A DNA stretch of 64,000 nucleotides from Telopea speciosissima (GCF_018873765.1 NC_057922.1:15017563-15081562), one strand, 5' to 3'. Shown: positions 11,308-23,627, counted from the stretch's first letter. Notes: a model not told the origin generated them from the sequence alone. Made by a program: numbers and translations.

Positions 11308-13623
11308 ATGGGTCAGGTAATATCCAACCTAATAAGAATTTTATTGAGAAGAAAAGGGAAAGTAGAGACAACTGATGAAGAGAATGGATACCAAGCACTT
11401 GCTGACTGCGAAGAGGTGAAGCTAATCCATCCTTCCTCCTCCGATTATGGAAGTACCAGAGTTTCAGAAGAAGATGAAAGAGCAGTAGTTATTGTTATAA
11501 GTGATTCTAATGTCAGAGAAGAAGTAGACCCATCTCCTCCTCCTCCTCCTGCCTCTTGTTACCAAAAGACCAGGGTTTCATCAGACGATGGAAGGGTAAC
11601 CATCATTGTTGACAATGGTGCTGAGGCCGTAAAAAAGATTAAACCTATCCTTCATCTCTCTACTGCCGATCAGATCAGAGTTCCAAAAGATGGTTTAGGA
11701 GCGAAGAAAACCAAAAGAAAAGTCTTGCAAAAAGAAGAAAAAAGGATAAAGCACTACTACAGTTCTCACAAGATGCTTCTGGTTGGGGAGGGAGATTTCT
11801 CTTTCTCTGCTTGCTTGGCCAAGGTTTTTGATTCTGCTGCTAACATGGTTGCCACTTCTCTCAATTCAGAAGGTAATAAGTTTTAAATTCGAGTAAAAAG
11901 ATATAATCAATAGTTAATCCCTTTTGGTTTTTGTTTTGTTGAGGTTTGGAAGAACCCATCTATCTTTGTTTCTTTGTCCTGTTTCTGTAGAAATTTGTGA
12001 ACCAAATTTGTCTTTCTTAGTCAATCGCCTTACAATCTGCAGCATACAGCAAAACCCAATTTACTCTTAGAGTTTCTTGAGTTTTTAGTCCTTTTTCAGT
12101 GTATGTTTATGCAACCTGTAAATAGATAGATAGTTTTGTGTCTATTTTAGCCAATTTTGTTTTTATTTTAGTTTAAATAGAACAAATTAAACCCACTTTT
12201 ACTCTTAGTTTCTTGATTAGTATAAACAGCAAACCTAATTAGTTGTTTAGTCCTTTTACAATCCATGTTTATGCAACCAGTAAGCTTCCATTTTGCATTT
12301 TTATCATAATATCACCTGCTGAGATTTGGGGCTTTTGTTTTTTTGGATTCGATCTGACCTAATTAAGTTTAAAGAGGGCATTGCTATGACTCCCTATACT
12401 CACCCTATATTTACTCAATGTCCATTACCCTGAACTTTTTTTATTTTTTTTTATTCTCCGCTAAAAGTTAAGTTCTCCTCTCCTTCTCCCTTTGTATTTT
12501 AAAATTCCTAAATTACCCCTCTATCCAAATAAATTCATCTCTCCTAACTGGCTTGCCCCATCATCCCTGTCCAGTTATGTTAAGTAATTGATTGATACGC
12601 CAAAAGCTCCAGAGTTGATAGAACGCATTAAATTAAGCTCTTTAACCTATTTCATAGTAGGCTGATCCAATCTAGCACCCATACACTAGATCAGGGTTCA
12701 TTAGTCACATAACAAGTTAGTCATCCCTCCTCAACCCTATCTCTGCATCTCAAGCCTCACTCCCTCTCCTTCCATAGCCCCCTCCAGCCGCTCATCCCCA
12801 TTTCTTATGAATTCGTTTTCTTGTTGGGTCTCACATCGGCTTACAAGACATGGCCTCTGAATGGTATGTGGTGTTTATAATGCAACACTTGGGGGGGGGG
12901 TGTTTTGTATTTCAGATTTCTTAAAGAAAAACTACGGCAATGCCATGTCCAACATCGATGATTTGAAGAGTAAAGGATGTATGGTTCTTCATGGAGTGGA
13001 CGCAACAAAAATGTCAGGCCATCAGTTCCTGAAAGGTATGAGATTTGATCGGATTGTCTTCAACTTCCCCCATGCGGGTTTCTCTAATAAAGAGTCACGG
13101 GAGGTCCAGATCAGGTAAATGTTTGTTTTCAACTAAATCATATATATATATTTTTAAGGGCTCATGTTCTCTGTGCCGGGGGCGCAGGCTGTGCCCAAAC
13201 ACATGGGGGTGGGCGCAATGACCACCTTGCCCCCTTGAGTGGCAGGCTCATGTGTCTGGGTGCAGCCTGCACTGCGGCACAGAGAACATGAACCCTTTTT
13301 TTAAATATGATTAGTAACTAATCCTATTAAAATTTTTTTTTCTTAATTACATATGCAGTCGACACCAAAAGCTGATCACCTTATTCTTCAAGAATGCCAA
13401 GAAAATGCTTTTGGAAGATGGAGAAATACACATCTCGCACAAATCAGTTGGGTTCCATCTTAAATGGGATATAGAATCTCTGGCCTCAGATGGTGGCCTC
13501 AATTTTATAAAAGCAGTGAGATTTAAATTGAATCAATATCCGGGTTACAATACTAAATATGGATTTGGGGGAGATGGGAACTTTGATTGCAATCCTAGCA
13601 AGACTTACATGTTTGGATTGTGA
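11308..13623 (+). CDS. DUF2431 (BMT5-like) protein, copy 2, long form
   Basis: Exons 11308-11872, 12916-13114 and 13359-13623, 342 aa, all junctions GT-AG and in frame. It starts MGQVISNLIRI (possible N-myristoylation: Gly2, Ser6), followed by a Ser/acidic linker with a Pro run (about residues 72-78) and the DUF2431 domain from about residue 150: LLVGEGDFSFS, FNFPHAG and YPGYNTKYGFGGD. The longer linker compared with copy 1 comes from an extra block around VVIVISDSNVREEVDPS, which is shared with copy 4. Intron 1 and exons 2-3 are closest to copy 3. Intron 2 carries a MITE (13158-13295) that copy 3 lacks. Function is inferred from the family only: a probable SAM-dependent methyltransferase fold with unknown substrate. 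Confidence 0.85.
13158..13295. mobile_element. MITE in intron 2 of copy 2, empty site in copy 3
   Basis: The ends GGGCTCATGTTCTCTGTGCC and its inverse (GGCACAGAGAACATGAACCC) enclose 138 bp, with further inner arm matches (GCAGGCTG and CAGCCTGC). Flanks are TTTTTAA on the left and a T-run ending TTTTTAAA on the right. Copy 3 has uninterrupted intron sequence at the same place (about 25705-25720). Confidence 0.75.
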
Positions 13624-14502
13624 TAAAGACCAATTGATGATAGAAGCATACTCATTAGCTTTTTCATGAAATGGGTTTAGCAATGTTGTGCATTTAGGGG
13701 ATTTTCAATGTAGACCAAAATATGTTTCAGAATTTATATATGAATATAAGTGTAAGAGTGTTATTCAACATTTCTGATATATGTTTCTTGATTTTAATGA
13801 GTCACCAATTCTTATAGGTCCTCATTAAATTTCTAGTCCGTCTTAATGGATTCATATCTTTCTATTTTTTGATTATTCTAATTTTTTAATTTTTTAATTT
13901 TTACTTTTGAAGTATATCAAAGCATGATTATAATAAAACTTGGTACATAATTAAAAGAATCCCCACTTGAAGGGGGCTAAAAACTCTTGGCCAATGAAAT
14001 TTAAGTTAAATACGTGGTTTACCACATCGGGGGGAGTTTTCAGAGTCAAGGAATGAATCAAGATGAGTTCTATGCCTCCAAGGGTGATACTTTTTTCTTA
14101 ATAATAAGATAAATCCTGAAAATAAAGAATTCATGTTTCTAGAAAAACTCAAAATTCGAGGGTGAAAAGATTCAGTTCGACATTCAAAGCATACACTTCG
14201 ACATGGAAAACGTATTAAAGGAATGAAATTTGAATGTCGTTTTGTTTGCCAACTGAGCTGGCTCCTCATCTATTGAAACTAAGTAAATTAGTCCATCAAA
14301 CCAACTGTCGTTTAGTTTTAAACGTTAATACTCATCCAACCATTTTTTTAAGATCAAATTGCCTAAGTTTAAAGTTTCAAAATGAAAATACCCTTTAGGG
14401 GTAAATACTGCATACAAATCATGCCTTTTTTTTTTGGTTCCCCACCCCATTTCTACTCTTTTCCTCACCCCATTCAATCCCCTATACCCCCACCCCGAAT
14501 CG
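13624..14502. other. 3' flank of copy 2, duplicated after copy 3
   Basis: No gene. Much of it recurs after copy 3 (about 26036-26530), for example AGTATATCAAAGCATGATTATAATAAAACTTGG and the 'gtcaaggaatgaa' segment (the longer word is described here only as shared; compare 13908-13945 with 26212-26250). The minus-strand frame at 14006-14269 is not supported, because its counterpart after copy 3 is not open. Confidence 0.45.
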
Positions 14503-14651
14503 GTATCCTCTGCTGTCCACTGTTCGGACAGCAGAGTGCTATCTCCTCACATGGACGCAAAATGATGATTTAACCACCCTGGCCAAACACAATCCGAGGG
14601 GTGGTTAAATCATCATTTCACGCCCATATGAGAGGACAAGATAAAAATTCT
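14503..14651. mobile_element. MITE-like foldback
   Basis: Arms AAAATGATGATTTAACCACC and GGTGGTTAAATCATCATTTC are near-perfect inverses. The outer ends are TATCCTCTGC on the left and GATAAAAATTC on the right, which places it in the same family as the element at 1137-1330. Confidence 0.65.
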
Positions 14652-15768
14652 CCCCACCCCACCTCTATTAATTTACTTCACCACCCCCATCACTCCCTTG
14701 TACCGCTCCCATCTCCCACCTCTAAACAAAGGAGAATGAAATCTGATACTTTCATCGGGTCAAATGCCGTAGAATCGAAAAGCCCCCTTTTCTTAATTCA
14801 TGGTGTCATGTTGAGATCTATTTTCATTTTTTTTTCCTTTCCAGCGTTTTCTCTGTTTCTCTGACTCCAACATTACATCCTTTAAGCTAGTGCTTTCAAG
14901 CATTGTTCTTCATTATATGCAAGCATTTGATTAGAAACTTTTTAGACCAGATAAATTTATTTTGGGTTGCATGATAATGACTGTGTTTAACTGAGGTAGC
15001 TTTGAGTACCAGCTATTTCTGATCCCGAAAATCTGGTTATTACTCATGCGAGCATGTTTCAAATGCTGTAATTGAAGATCCTTGCTGTTGGTAATGATAG
15101 ATTGCAAGCCACTAATTCAGATTACTTGATCTCAAGATGATTTTTATTGAACCAAAAAAACAAAAGAAATTTGCATTAACGGTCCTTCGGATGGTGACCA
15201 CAACCCTATCCACATATCACAAGACCTCAGTCTTCAAAATTAAGTCCCTTTTGTTTCTGCTTTAGCTCAACGTGGCCATTTTATGTAAGGAGAAGGCAGC
15301 GATTGGGGTTTTTATTTGGGATTCTCAAGGCCTAGTAGCAGCGGCGAGTAGCAAAGAGAGAGAGAGAGAGAGAGCTTACCTGAAGAGTAGTAGCGGCGAG
15401 TAGCAGATGCAACGATCAGAGATGAGGGTGGGGGTCGAGCAGAGAGCAACGGTGAGGAGGTTTGGTGAGAGATTTGGGAAATAGGGTAACTTTACTTTTA
15501 GGGTAGTTTGGTCTTTTTCATTTTTAATATATTAAAATATAGAAGGTATTTTAGTAACTTTACTGTTTTTTGTTAGTTAAATAACGGTGTCATAGATGAG
15601 GGGGTGTGTTTGAAAGGTTTTAAAGATGAGGGGTTGTACATGAAAACAGGCCGTAGTTGAGGAGTGTCCCTATATTTTCTCCAAAAAGAAAAGGACGTAT
15701 CCAGTACACAAGGTTCCGGCCATTCCGGGGGATGTGGCAAAATTCATTCTTCAATATTGAAGTTGAGG
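14652..15768. other. Spacer upstream of copy 3, no gene recognised
   Basis: Mostly AT-rich. A (GA) run lies at 15355-15375. The last part (about 15715-15768) matches the copy-5 5' flank at about 36480-36530 (GATGTGGCAAAATTCATTC or its equivalent). No coding frame with family similarity was found. Confidence 0.4.
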
Positions 15769-15912
15769 ATTTTTTATCCTCTCAATTACACTGCCCGTAC
15801 TTGACGTCAAGTACATCTAATAGAGGGAGGTGGACCCCATCTCAGGTCAACCTCCCTCTATTAGATGTATTTGACGTTAAGTACGAGCAGTGTAATTGAG
15901 AGGATAAAAATT
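15769..15912. mobile_element. MITE in the distal promoter of copy 3, empty site in copy 5
   Basis: Long near-perfect arms: TTATCCTCTCAATTACACTG, GTACTTGACGTCAAGTACAT and CTAATAGAGGGAGGT are mirrored by ACCTCCCTCTATTAG, TTTGACGTTAAGTAC and CAGTGTAATTGAGAGGATAA, with a loop of about 20 bases. TTGAGG flanks both ends as a likely target duplication. The copy-5 promoter has the uninterrupted sequence at about 36510-36525. Confidence 0.8.
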
Positions 15913-16017
15913 CGTTGAGGGGAATCACATCAATCTCACTCTCTCCACAAATTTACTTTTTTTTCTACGATGTTAAGCAAAGAACTGAGAGGACTAAAAG
16001 CTACCTCCACCACCCCC

Positions 16018-16027
16018 ACCCCCACCC
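16018..16027. repeat. Target-site duplication, left (MULE)
   Basis: ACCCCCACCC directly precedes the left inverted repeat and is repeated exactly at 23628-23637 after the right one. Ten bases is within the 8-11 bp range known for Mutator-like elements. Confidence 0.8.
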
Positions 16028-16375
16028 GGATTCTTATCACCTCCAGTTTCCATCCCCCAGTTTTTTCCCCAGTTTCAGTCTCAAAAGATGACACGTGTCA
16101 TATAAAAATCCAACCGTCCATTTTGAATTTTGGAAGTTAACCTTGGTTAACCCTAACCAAGGTCAAACCGAGAATGAGATTATGATGTTTCCCGCCCTTG
16201 TTTCGCAAAACTCATCCTCTGCCACTGATACCTCTCACGAATATTCACGGTGACCAGCGTCGGCGATAAAGAAGACAGGTTCTGTTCTCACGGCGTCGGC
16301 GTCGACGACGCCAACTGTTAGGGTTATCTTCTCCCTACCGCTCTCACAGACCATGCGATGGTGAGAGAAGGGACT
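16028..16375 (+). repeat. Left terminal inverted repeat of the MULE
   Basis: Begins GGATTCTTATCACCTCCAG and matches the inverse of 23284-23627 up to GGTGAGAGAAGGGACT. Differences by eye are a few substitutions, a short indel near 16062 and a 6-base indel near 16305. A weaker echo of part of the repeat (TTTCCCGCC, CTCTCACGAAT, CACGGTGATCGGCGTCGG) follows at about 16403-16470. Confidence 0.9.
16089..16163. promoter_or_regulatory. Palindromes in the left TIR (G-box and 10-bp stem)
   Basis: TGACACGTGTCA at 16089-16100 is a perfect 12-bp palindrome containing the G-box CACGTG. At 16140-16163, ACCTTGGTTA and TAACCAAGGT form a perfect 10-bp inverted repeat with a 4-base spacer. Both are kept in the right arm (23553-23564 and 23490-23513). 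They are candidate binding sites for transposase or host factors; function is inferred from conservation only. Confidence 0.5.
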
Positions 16376-17977
16376 CCCTGTTCTACCCAAAAAATAAAAG
16401 TGTTTCCCGCCTCTGTCTCGGGTTACTTGTGATCCCCTCTCACGAATCTCCACGGTGATCGGCGTCGGGAGATGAAGGAGATAGGGTATTCACGGCGACG
16501 ATCGCAAAGGAGGCTATTTCTACCCACTCCTACTCTGTGAGACCTGCGACGGTGAAATCAAAGATACCCACAGAACGACGACAACAAATGAAGTGAAGAG
16601 AGACTTCTGATGCCTCTTTCACATCTCTGTAATTCTGTTCTAATCGATTGGGAAAGGAAACACTGTCGTGGCCCTGTTCTAACGGTTTTCTCCAATAGCT
16701 GAGGTTCATTTTGTTTTTCTTCCATCATCGATTGCTTCTGTTCATTAAAAATACCATCTCCTCTGGGCCTGTAGAAAAAAGTGGTTGAGTTTTTCTTGTA
16801 GAGCATGTGGGTTTTACATCTCATTGTTTGATAAGGTATCATTTTCTTCAACCAAACATCTTCAACTTTTCTCTTTTGCTATTACTATTACACAAACCGA
16901 ATTTTGGGAGAAACCCAAATACGTGTCTTGAATAATGTTGTTAATTTTTTCAATCAACTTGACCCTACAGGAGAAGAAACCCTGCCACTAGTTGTGTTGG
17001 TGTTGGTGTTGGGGTCAGAAATTATGATTTGATATAATTCCACAGGGTAAACCTAAGATTCCTGAAGGCTAGTGAATGTTACCATGTAACAGCACATGGA
17101 TGAGTCCATGTGAAAAGAGATCAAGCTCTCAACACACATGCCACTCTTGAAATTTAAGTCTTCATTAACCTTGATCATGGATGTTAGAAGGCCGTATTTT
17201 CCCAACTTTGGTTTGGTACATATTGTTATTAGTGAAGTTTGATCTCAGACCTTAACCCAAGATAGACTTTGGTTTGGTACATATTGTTATTGTTATAGTT
17301 CCCAATAGAACTATAATCTGTAAGCAATTTTGTTATTATGCTTTGTCCCTTCATTTTATGAGCTTTATTGGAACAAATTCAGGGGTTTTCAGTTTGAGAT
17401 TTTACTTATACTATTGGCCAAATGTGATGAGTACATTTTTACTGCAATGAGAACAAATTCATGGGCTTTCTTCTTCTTAGTGTTTTTCTTTTGAGTTTCT
17501 TTTCACTTTCTTTCTTTTTTCTTCTTGTATAAGCCTTTTCTGTTCTCTAACTAAAGCAAAAAACTTTAAACCAGAAGTAATAAAGCATCAAGCTCTAATT
17601 TAAGGAATTATGAGTAGTGTAACTTAATTGGAGAGTTTGGAAAGTGATAATGATTTTATATCCTCTCAGTTCACAGGACTGGAGCAATATTTATTATGTT
17701 CATATCACAGTGATTCATTATTAACCTGAAATTGGACCAGCCATCTTCCTACCTATCTATTTTTCATGTATTTTGAATTAGGACAGATATTTGCATGTGT
17801 TTATAGATCAAAATCATGCAGAAATATATTGAAGTTCATTAACCACTGTATTTTTTTTTTATCTGCTTCAAAGTTGTTAGTTATTTAATGTATGTTTTTT
17901 TGTCTTTAGTTGTATAGTTGTTCAATAATACTTTAGTTTTGACTTTATTGTTGGGCCAAATATTGTTTAGGTGGGCT
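16376..17977 (+). promoter_or_regulatory. 5' region of the transposase gene
   Basis: No ORF with family similarity. A T-rich stretch ending TTGTTTAG lies just before the preferred start codon (17978), consistent with the acceptor of an intron in the 5' leader. The promoter is presumably in or next to the left inverted repeat, as in other MULEs. That is inference. Confidence 0.4.
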
Positions 17978-20525
17978 ATGGATATTCCAATAGATACATC
18001 GGATAACGACATAGGTCTAGATGATGAGAATAAGCCTAAGATTGGTATGCAGTTTAATTCTGAGAATGAGGCATTTGAATTCTATAATAGTTATGGAGGA
18101 GTATTGGGTTTTAGTGTCAGGAGAGAGTATGCAAATAGGAGCAAAAAAGATAGGTCAATCATTACTTCAAGGAGATTTGTATGTAATAAACAAGGGAATC
18201 GGAAAGTAGACAATCGTGCTCATGTAAGAATAAATATTCTTCGAGCTGAAACAAGGTCCGATTGTCCTGCTCGTATGGGAATAAAGATGTTGGAAAATGG
18301 GAAGTATCAATGCCATGATCTCATTGAAAATCATAATCATGAGCTTCATATATCATCTACTACTCACATGATGCGGTCACAACGGAAAGTTTCAGACATA
18401 CATGCCATTGAAATTGACTTGGGAGATGATTCTGGAATCAAAACTAAGGCTATGTTTGAGTACATGAGTAAACAGGCAGGTGGTAGACAGAACCTTGGTT
18501 ATATACCAGTGGATCATTACAATTATCTCCGAAGTAAACGTCAGCGTGACCTACGTCCTGGTGAAGCAGGGAGTTTGTTCCAGTACTTTGAAAAACAAAG
18601 CAGTCTGAACCCCTCTTTTACCTACAGGCTACAGTTGGATATAGATGAGAAGATAACAAATATTTTTTGGGCTGATGTGAGAATGCTAATAGATTATGCA
18701 CTTTTTGGTGATGTTATGACTTTTGATACAACATTTTGTACAAACAAGGAGCATAGGCCTTTTGGTATGTTTTCTGGATTTAACCATCATAGAGGAGTTG
18801 TTATATTTGGGGCAGCCCTTTTATATGATGAGACGGCTGAATCCTTTAAATGGTTGTTTGATGCTTTCTTGAAAAGTCATGGGCAAAAGCATCCGGGAAC
18901 ATTATTTACAGACCAAGATGCTGCCATGGCAAAGGCAATTTTGGAGGTTTTTCCTGGAACATGGCATGGTTTGTGTACTTGGCATTTAATGCAAAATGGG
19001 ATTAAGCATCTAGGTCACTTAATGAAGGACGGATCAAGCTTTCTATCAGATCTTAAGAGATGTATATATCATTATGATGAGGAAGTACAATTTGAGACTG
19101 CATGGGAACAATTGAGGAGTCAGTATCAGGTTGAAAATGGATCATGGTTAGATCGTATTTATGTACTTAAACACAAGTGGGCCAAATGCTATATGAAGAA
19201 TACATTTACAGGAGGTATGCGGAGTACTCAGCTAAGTGAAAGTGTAAATGCTGGCTTGAAGGATTATACAAAGTCTACTTTAGACATTATACAGTTTTTT
19301 AAGCATTTTGAAAGAGTAGTCAATGATAAGCGTGCTAATGAATTGAAGGTTGAATTTGATGCAAGAAATAAGCTCCCAAGGAACTCTTTTCCCCAAACAC
19401 CCATTATGATACATGCATCAGAAGTCTACACTCCGTTAATCTTTGGATTATTTCATAATGAGAATGTACGGGTTGGTTCTTGCTACATAATACAGAAGGA
19501 TGAAAGTAATAGCTTGCATAAATATGCTATTGGTATTCTTGATTCAGATATGACATTTAAGGTTGAGTGTGATCCATCCAAGTCCATTATTGAATGTAGC
19601 TGTAAGAAATTTGAGACATTTGGCATCCTATGTTGTCATGCTTTGAAGATAATGGATAGGTTGGATATGAAGTCTATTCCTGAAGCATATATTTTGAGTA
19701 GATGGACACGTGCAGCAAGAAGCATTGTAGTGGAAGATAGCAAGGGAACACAAGTTGAAGAAGATGTAAATTTGAACTCTGCACAAAGATATAGAATTCT
19801 TTGTCATAAACTGGTAAAGATTGCATCACAAGCATCCAATTCAAAAGAGGGATTTGCATTGGTGAACAATGTTGCTAGTGATTTGTGTAAACAATTACAC
19901 AGCCTTGAAAATCATGACACAAGGGCACATCAAGATGAGTCAACTGAAGAGCCTAATCTGAACATTGCAAAAGGGCTTAAAAAGAAAGAGAAGAAGAAGG
20001 GTTGTGGATCAAGTAAACGAAAAAAATCATGTTTGGAAACAAAAGGCAATAAGAATAAGAAAAAGAAAAATGAGCCAAACACAACTAGTACCTCTCTACC
20101 AGCCCTTACACCATGCAATGTAGTACATTTGAATCAATTGGATGGAACTCGAGAAAGTGAAATCAACCACAGTTACATGGATCCCATTATGGTAATTTCA
20201 ACTCATGTTGGTTCTTGTATTTTTTGCATCTCTGAATCATTTTTAAGATTAATCTCTTGTCTGCTATGTTACAGTCACAGGGGTCACTTGAGCAGTCTAT
20301 GCATACTATATGTTCTTCCCAGACCTCCACAGCTCAGGTATTGCTTTATTAGTTTAATGATGTGCTGAGATAGGGTATTAATTTTGAGACATTCTTATCT
20401 GTGTTTAATTGCTTCATGAGCAGGCTCATGAACAAAACAGTCATCAAGGAGAAACACTCAGTACCCATCATGGGAAATCAACGGCCTTGTTGAGGTCCCA
20501 GTTCATTTTGGGAGGAGGGGTTTAG
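17978..20525 (+). CDS. FAR1/FRS-type MULE transposase
   Basis: Exons 17978-20191, 20275-20337 and 20424-20525 give about 791 aa. An in-frame ATG at 17918 exists, but a likely intron acceptor lies between it and 17978, and MDIPIDTSD is a typical start. Residues about 25-120 form the FAR1 DNA-binding (WRKY-GCM1-like zinc) domain, with FVCNKQG, DCPARM and ENHNHEL. About 245-345 is the MULE transposase core. The acidic residues are D250 (FDTT), D312 (TDQD) and E421 (LSESVN), with the CTWH motif at 333-336. A SWIM zinc finger is at C540, C542, C552 and H554. A Lys-rich nuclear signal lies near 665-710. The last two small exons are predicted from GT-AG signals. Known family: FHY3/FAR1 transcription factors descend from such transposases (Jittery/Hop type). 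Here the inverted repeats show that it is a transposon gene, not a domesticated FRS. All key residues are present. Confidence 0.88.
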
Positions 20526-20683
20526 GTCCCAGGTTTCCTTTTTGGTAAAAGGTTTTTTTTTTATCTGTTTACTGTACATAATTTCTACCACATTAAAAGT
20601 GGGTACATTCCAAATTCACTTTGGGGGGAGGGGTTTAGGTCCCAAGTTTCCTTTTTGGTAAAAAGGTTTTTTGATCTGTTTAG
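20494..20683 (+). repeat. Tandem-like duplication at the 3' end of the transposase gene
   Basis: The words GGGGTTTAGGTCCCA, TTTCCTTTTTGGTAAAA and ATCTGTTTA occur first at about 20505-20570 and again at about 20625-20683, roughly 120 bp apart. The stop codon predicted for the transposase (20523-20525) falls in the first unit. Confidence 0.7.
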
Positions 20684-23283
20684 ACAATATAATTATACTT
20701 GAATTTTACACCTAGTTGTGCCCCCATTGAAGGATGATGTGGTAATTCAGATGTATGAATATATTTGAAATGACCTAGATTAATCATGTGTCAAATTTAT
20801 TATAATATCTCTCTCATGTGTTCCATGAATTTTTAAAATGTTTTTTTATCTCATTGGGCAAATTCCATTATGTGCCAGCCAACAGATTTTTGTTTGTAGG
20901 GGGGGGGGGGGGGGGTTGCCTTTATTGGGGTATAAAGTATATAAACTCTAAAGATGAAGAGGCATCAAAGGGTTTAATGATTTTCGTTTTAAGTATCAAG
21001 CTCAAGGTTTCATGGATCATTTTTTCCAATAAGAAAAGTACACATATATGTCATTTGCTCTGGATAAACAGTAGACACTATGAAAAGCAAATGAAAAAAT
21101 AAGATTAAAAAGGGGGATTAAATTGGGTGAGGTATTAGCAAAGCTTCACTTTCAACAATTTCCTGGTCATAAAAAATGGTATTTTGCATGTGAAGAGAAA
21201 CTTCTAAATCGTTCCAAAAAAGTTGATAATCATATTTATTATGGACTCTAAGAAGTAAACATCTTGAATGCACTCTGTTTAGAGTGAGAAAGTGAGAAAC
21301 TGTTACATGTCATGGAACAAGATTGGGTACTCCTTAGATTTTCATGACTCAGCTGGGTATGATCTAGAATTTGATTTATAATAACCTTAAACATATCTGC
21401 TCAAATTTGGAGCTCCTAACATTCAATGTATTTTGGCAACTTGCAGGTTCATCTCCTATTTGATGCTTTTGATTTCTATCCAAAAGACAAAGATTTCACT
21501 ACCCAAAAAAATCAATTAAAAAATAACAACTGTATCATTCAAAGTTCCTTTCGTAGCCTTACTGTAATGTAAAAAAACAGTTGCATCATACAATGGCTAA
21601 ATTGGAAGAGGCATTCTAAGCCTCCCAAATATAAAACAGTAAGTCCTCGGGGCCCTTGCAACACTAAAAATGACCGCCACCCCCTCTCCCCCATTTGGCT
21701 CTCGGCCATTCTAAGCCTTTCAAATAGAAAACAGTAAGTCCTCATTGCCAAGCCTTACTGCATGAACACCATATTTGGCTTTGGCCCATCTTCAAAGTTA
21801 CATTTTTGAAGAAATCCTGTGAAAGAAGAATCAAGAGGATTCAGCATTGAGAAGCAAGAAAAACAAACAAAAAAATTAAAGGATTTTAATTACTTTCAAA
21901 AGATCAGAACCTTTAATGAACTCAAAGATTAATAGAGAAACTGAAAAAGGGGGTGATGATAACTGAGCACTGAGAAAAGAAAGGTTGTGGGGAAGACTAA
22001 AGTGAAGACTGAAGAGTTGGGAAGAAATTAAAAGCAATGGACAGATGGATGGAGTCTTGAAGTGGGTTATCTTTAATTCAAAAGATGCATCACTACTGAA
22101 GCAATCAAGTAGTTTGTTGTAAGAGTTGAGGGACTTAGAGTTGAAAAAACCATCCACTCCTCCCCCTTTAGCCTTTGCTATTTGCTACAGAGAATTCATT
22201 CACAGAGCAAATTATAAAGCAATTGAGACATAGTACTCAATCTTAAGCAATGGATGATGAGAGCTGGATTGCTGATCCTAAGGAGGAATGACATTGTAGG
22301 ACAGTAAATTAAAAACCTTTAAACAAAGGCAAGGACAGACACCCATCTATGAGAGGCCATGACCCATTAAAATTGCAGTGGCAATTAGCAAGAATCCCGC
22401 TATGATGATTGAAAATTTGAGATAGACCATAAACAATAAACCCATCTGACTTTTTTTGTATACTTTGGGGGTAGGTTGAGGAGAAAGAGGTGTTGATTCT
22501 TGAAATGTGCTGTGGGGTCTCTCTGCATTTGATGATCAGATCAGTTGATGAGTTAAGTTGGTTTTAATTTTTTTTTATTTTTTTTTCATCTGATGCTCAT
22601 TAATCTGTAGTTAAGGTATATTAGATCTAGCCAGATTCGGTCACAAGGACACAAATGGATAACCAAAACTACTCAGTACTGCCCATGCTCACTATTAATG
22701 GATGATGATATTATGTACATGGGACTATTTTGGAGAAGCTATAGCCATTAGCTTAGCCCAAATACATCTCAAACTCAAAATATGGAGAAGATGATTGAAG
22801 ATGACAATGGTGGTGGTGAAAGTGGGAACCATGGAACGTGGTGGTGGAACCGTGGGAAGACCATTAAAGGTCATTGGGTTGGGGATCGAGGACTACTACT
22901 CTATATGAATTATGTAGTTTGGAACTTTTGTTTGGATTCATTCAACCAGAACTTTATACGAACAGATGGTGTCAAAAGTTTAATACTTCCGCACAAAGAA
23001 TCTTTTGCAGTTTTTGATCAAAGGACCAAGGACTACCACTATCCTTCAATATTAGGCATAGTTCAAACACAATATACAGATGGAGTACCTTCAAGGGAGT
23101 CATTTCCTGTGGTTTCTCCTTTGTCGCCGTCGCCTAAGGATGCAGAGCATGAACCGACAGTATTTCCTTCCGCCGTCGGCTGGAACAGAGACACAGATGT
23201 GCAAGGGGATCTCAGAGGAGGAGTCTGTCTTCCTTTGTCGCCTAAGGATTCAGAGCAGGGGAAGCAAGAAGATTTTTATCCCC
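20684..23283. other. Right interior of the MULE, no recognised gene
   Basis: A G-run lies at 20900-20916. A minus-strand open frame at 21876-22157 starts MDGFFNSKSLNSYNKLLDCF, and a plus-strand frame at 22782-23315 runs into the inverted repeat; neither matches a family I recognise. MULEs often carry captured host fragments, so a gene scrap here is possible but not shown. Confidence 0.4.
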
Positions 23284-23627
23284 AGTCCCTTCTCTCACCA
23301 TCGCATGGTCTGTGAGAGCGGTAGGGAGAAGATAACCCTAACAGTTGCCGTCGCCGACGCCGTGAGAACAGAACCTGTTTTCTTTATCACCGACGCTGGT
23401 CACCGTGAATATTCATGAGAGGTATCAGTGGCAGAGGATGAGTTTTGCGAAACAAGGGCGGGAAACATCATAATCTCATTTTCGGTTTGACCTTGGTTAG
23501 GGTTAACCAAGGTTAACTTCCAAAATTCAAAATGGACGGTTGGATTTTTATATGACACGTGTCAACTTTTGAGACTGAAACTGGGGGATGGAAACTGGGG
23601 GATGGAAACTGGAGGTGATAAGAATCC
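23284..23627 (-). repeat. Right terminal inverted repeat of the MULE
   Basis: Inverse of 16028-16375, ending GGTGATAAGAATCC. Near its outer end it has two copies of TTTCCATCCCCCAG (reading inward) where the left arm has one and a half. The G-box palindrome and the 10-bp stem are conserved. Confidence 0.9.

Larger units (their letters stand above)
16028..23627 (+). mobile_element. Complete FAR1-type Mutator-like element (MULE), 7.6 kb
   Basis: The element is bounded by inverted repeats of 348 and 344 bp (about 97% alike by eye) and a perfect 10-bp target duplication. Inside is one recognised gene, a FAR1/FRS-type transposase on the + strand (17978-20525). The same spacer in copies 4 and 5 of the surrounding gene array gives the empty site, so the limits are firm. 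The regions from 16376 to 17977 and from 20526 to 23283 carry no recognised second gene (no mudrB). High arm identity, an exact target duplication and an open transposase frame suggest a recent insertion that may still be able to move. That last step is inference. Confidence 0.9.

Noticed and set aside
17918..17977. Upstream ATG of the transposase frame as the true start
   Set aside because: A likely intron acceptor (TTGTTTAG) lies between it and the ATG at 17978, and the first 20 residues are hydrophobic and unlike the acidic start usual in FRS proteins.
20192..20368. Read-through C-terminus of the transposase ORF
   Set aside because: A clear GT donor after ATG and acceptors at 20274 and 20423 give a Gln/Ser/His-rich tail typical of the family; the read-through is hydrophobic intron sequence.
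17978..20525. Domesticated FHY3/FAR1 (FRS) transcription-factor gene
   Set aside because: The flanking TIRs, the target duplication and the empty sites in paralogous promoters show that it is the transposase of a mobile element.
22782..23418. Two ORFs running into the right MULE repeat
   Set aside because: They overlap the inverted repeat, whose other arm is not coding, and show no similarity.
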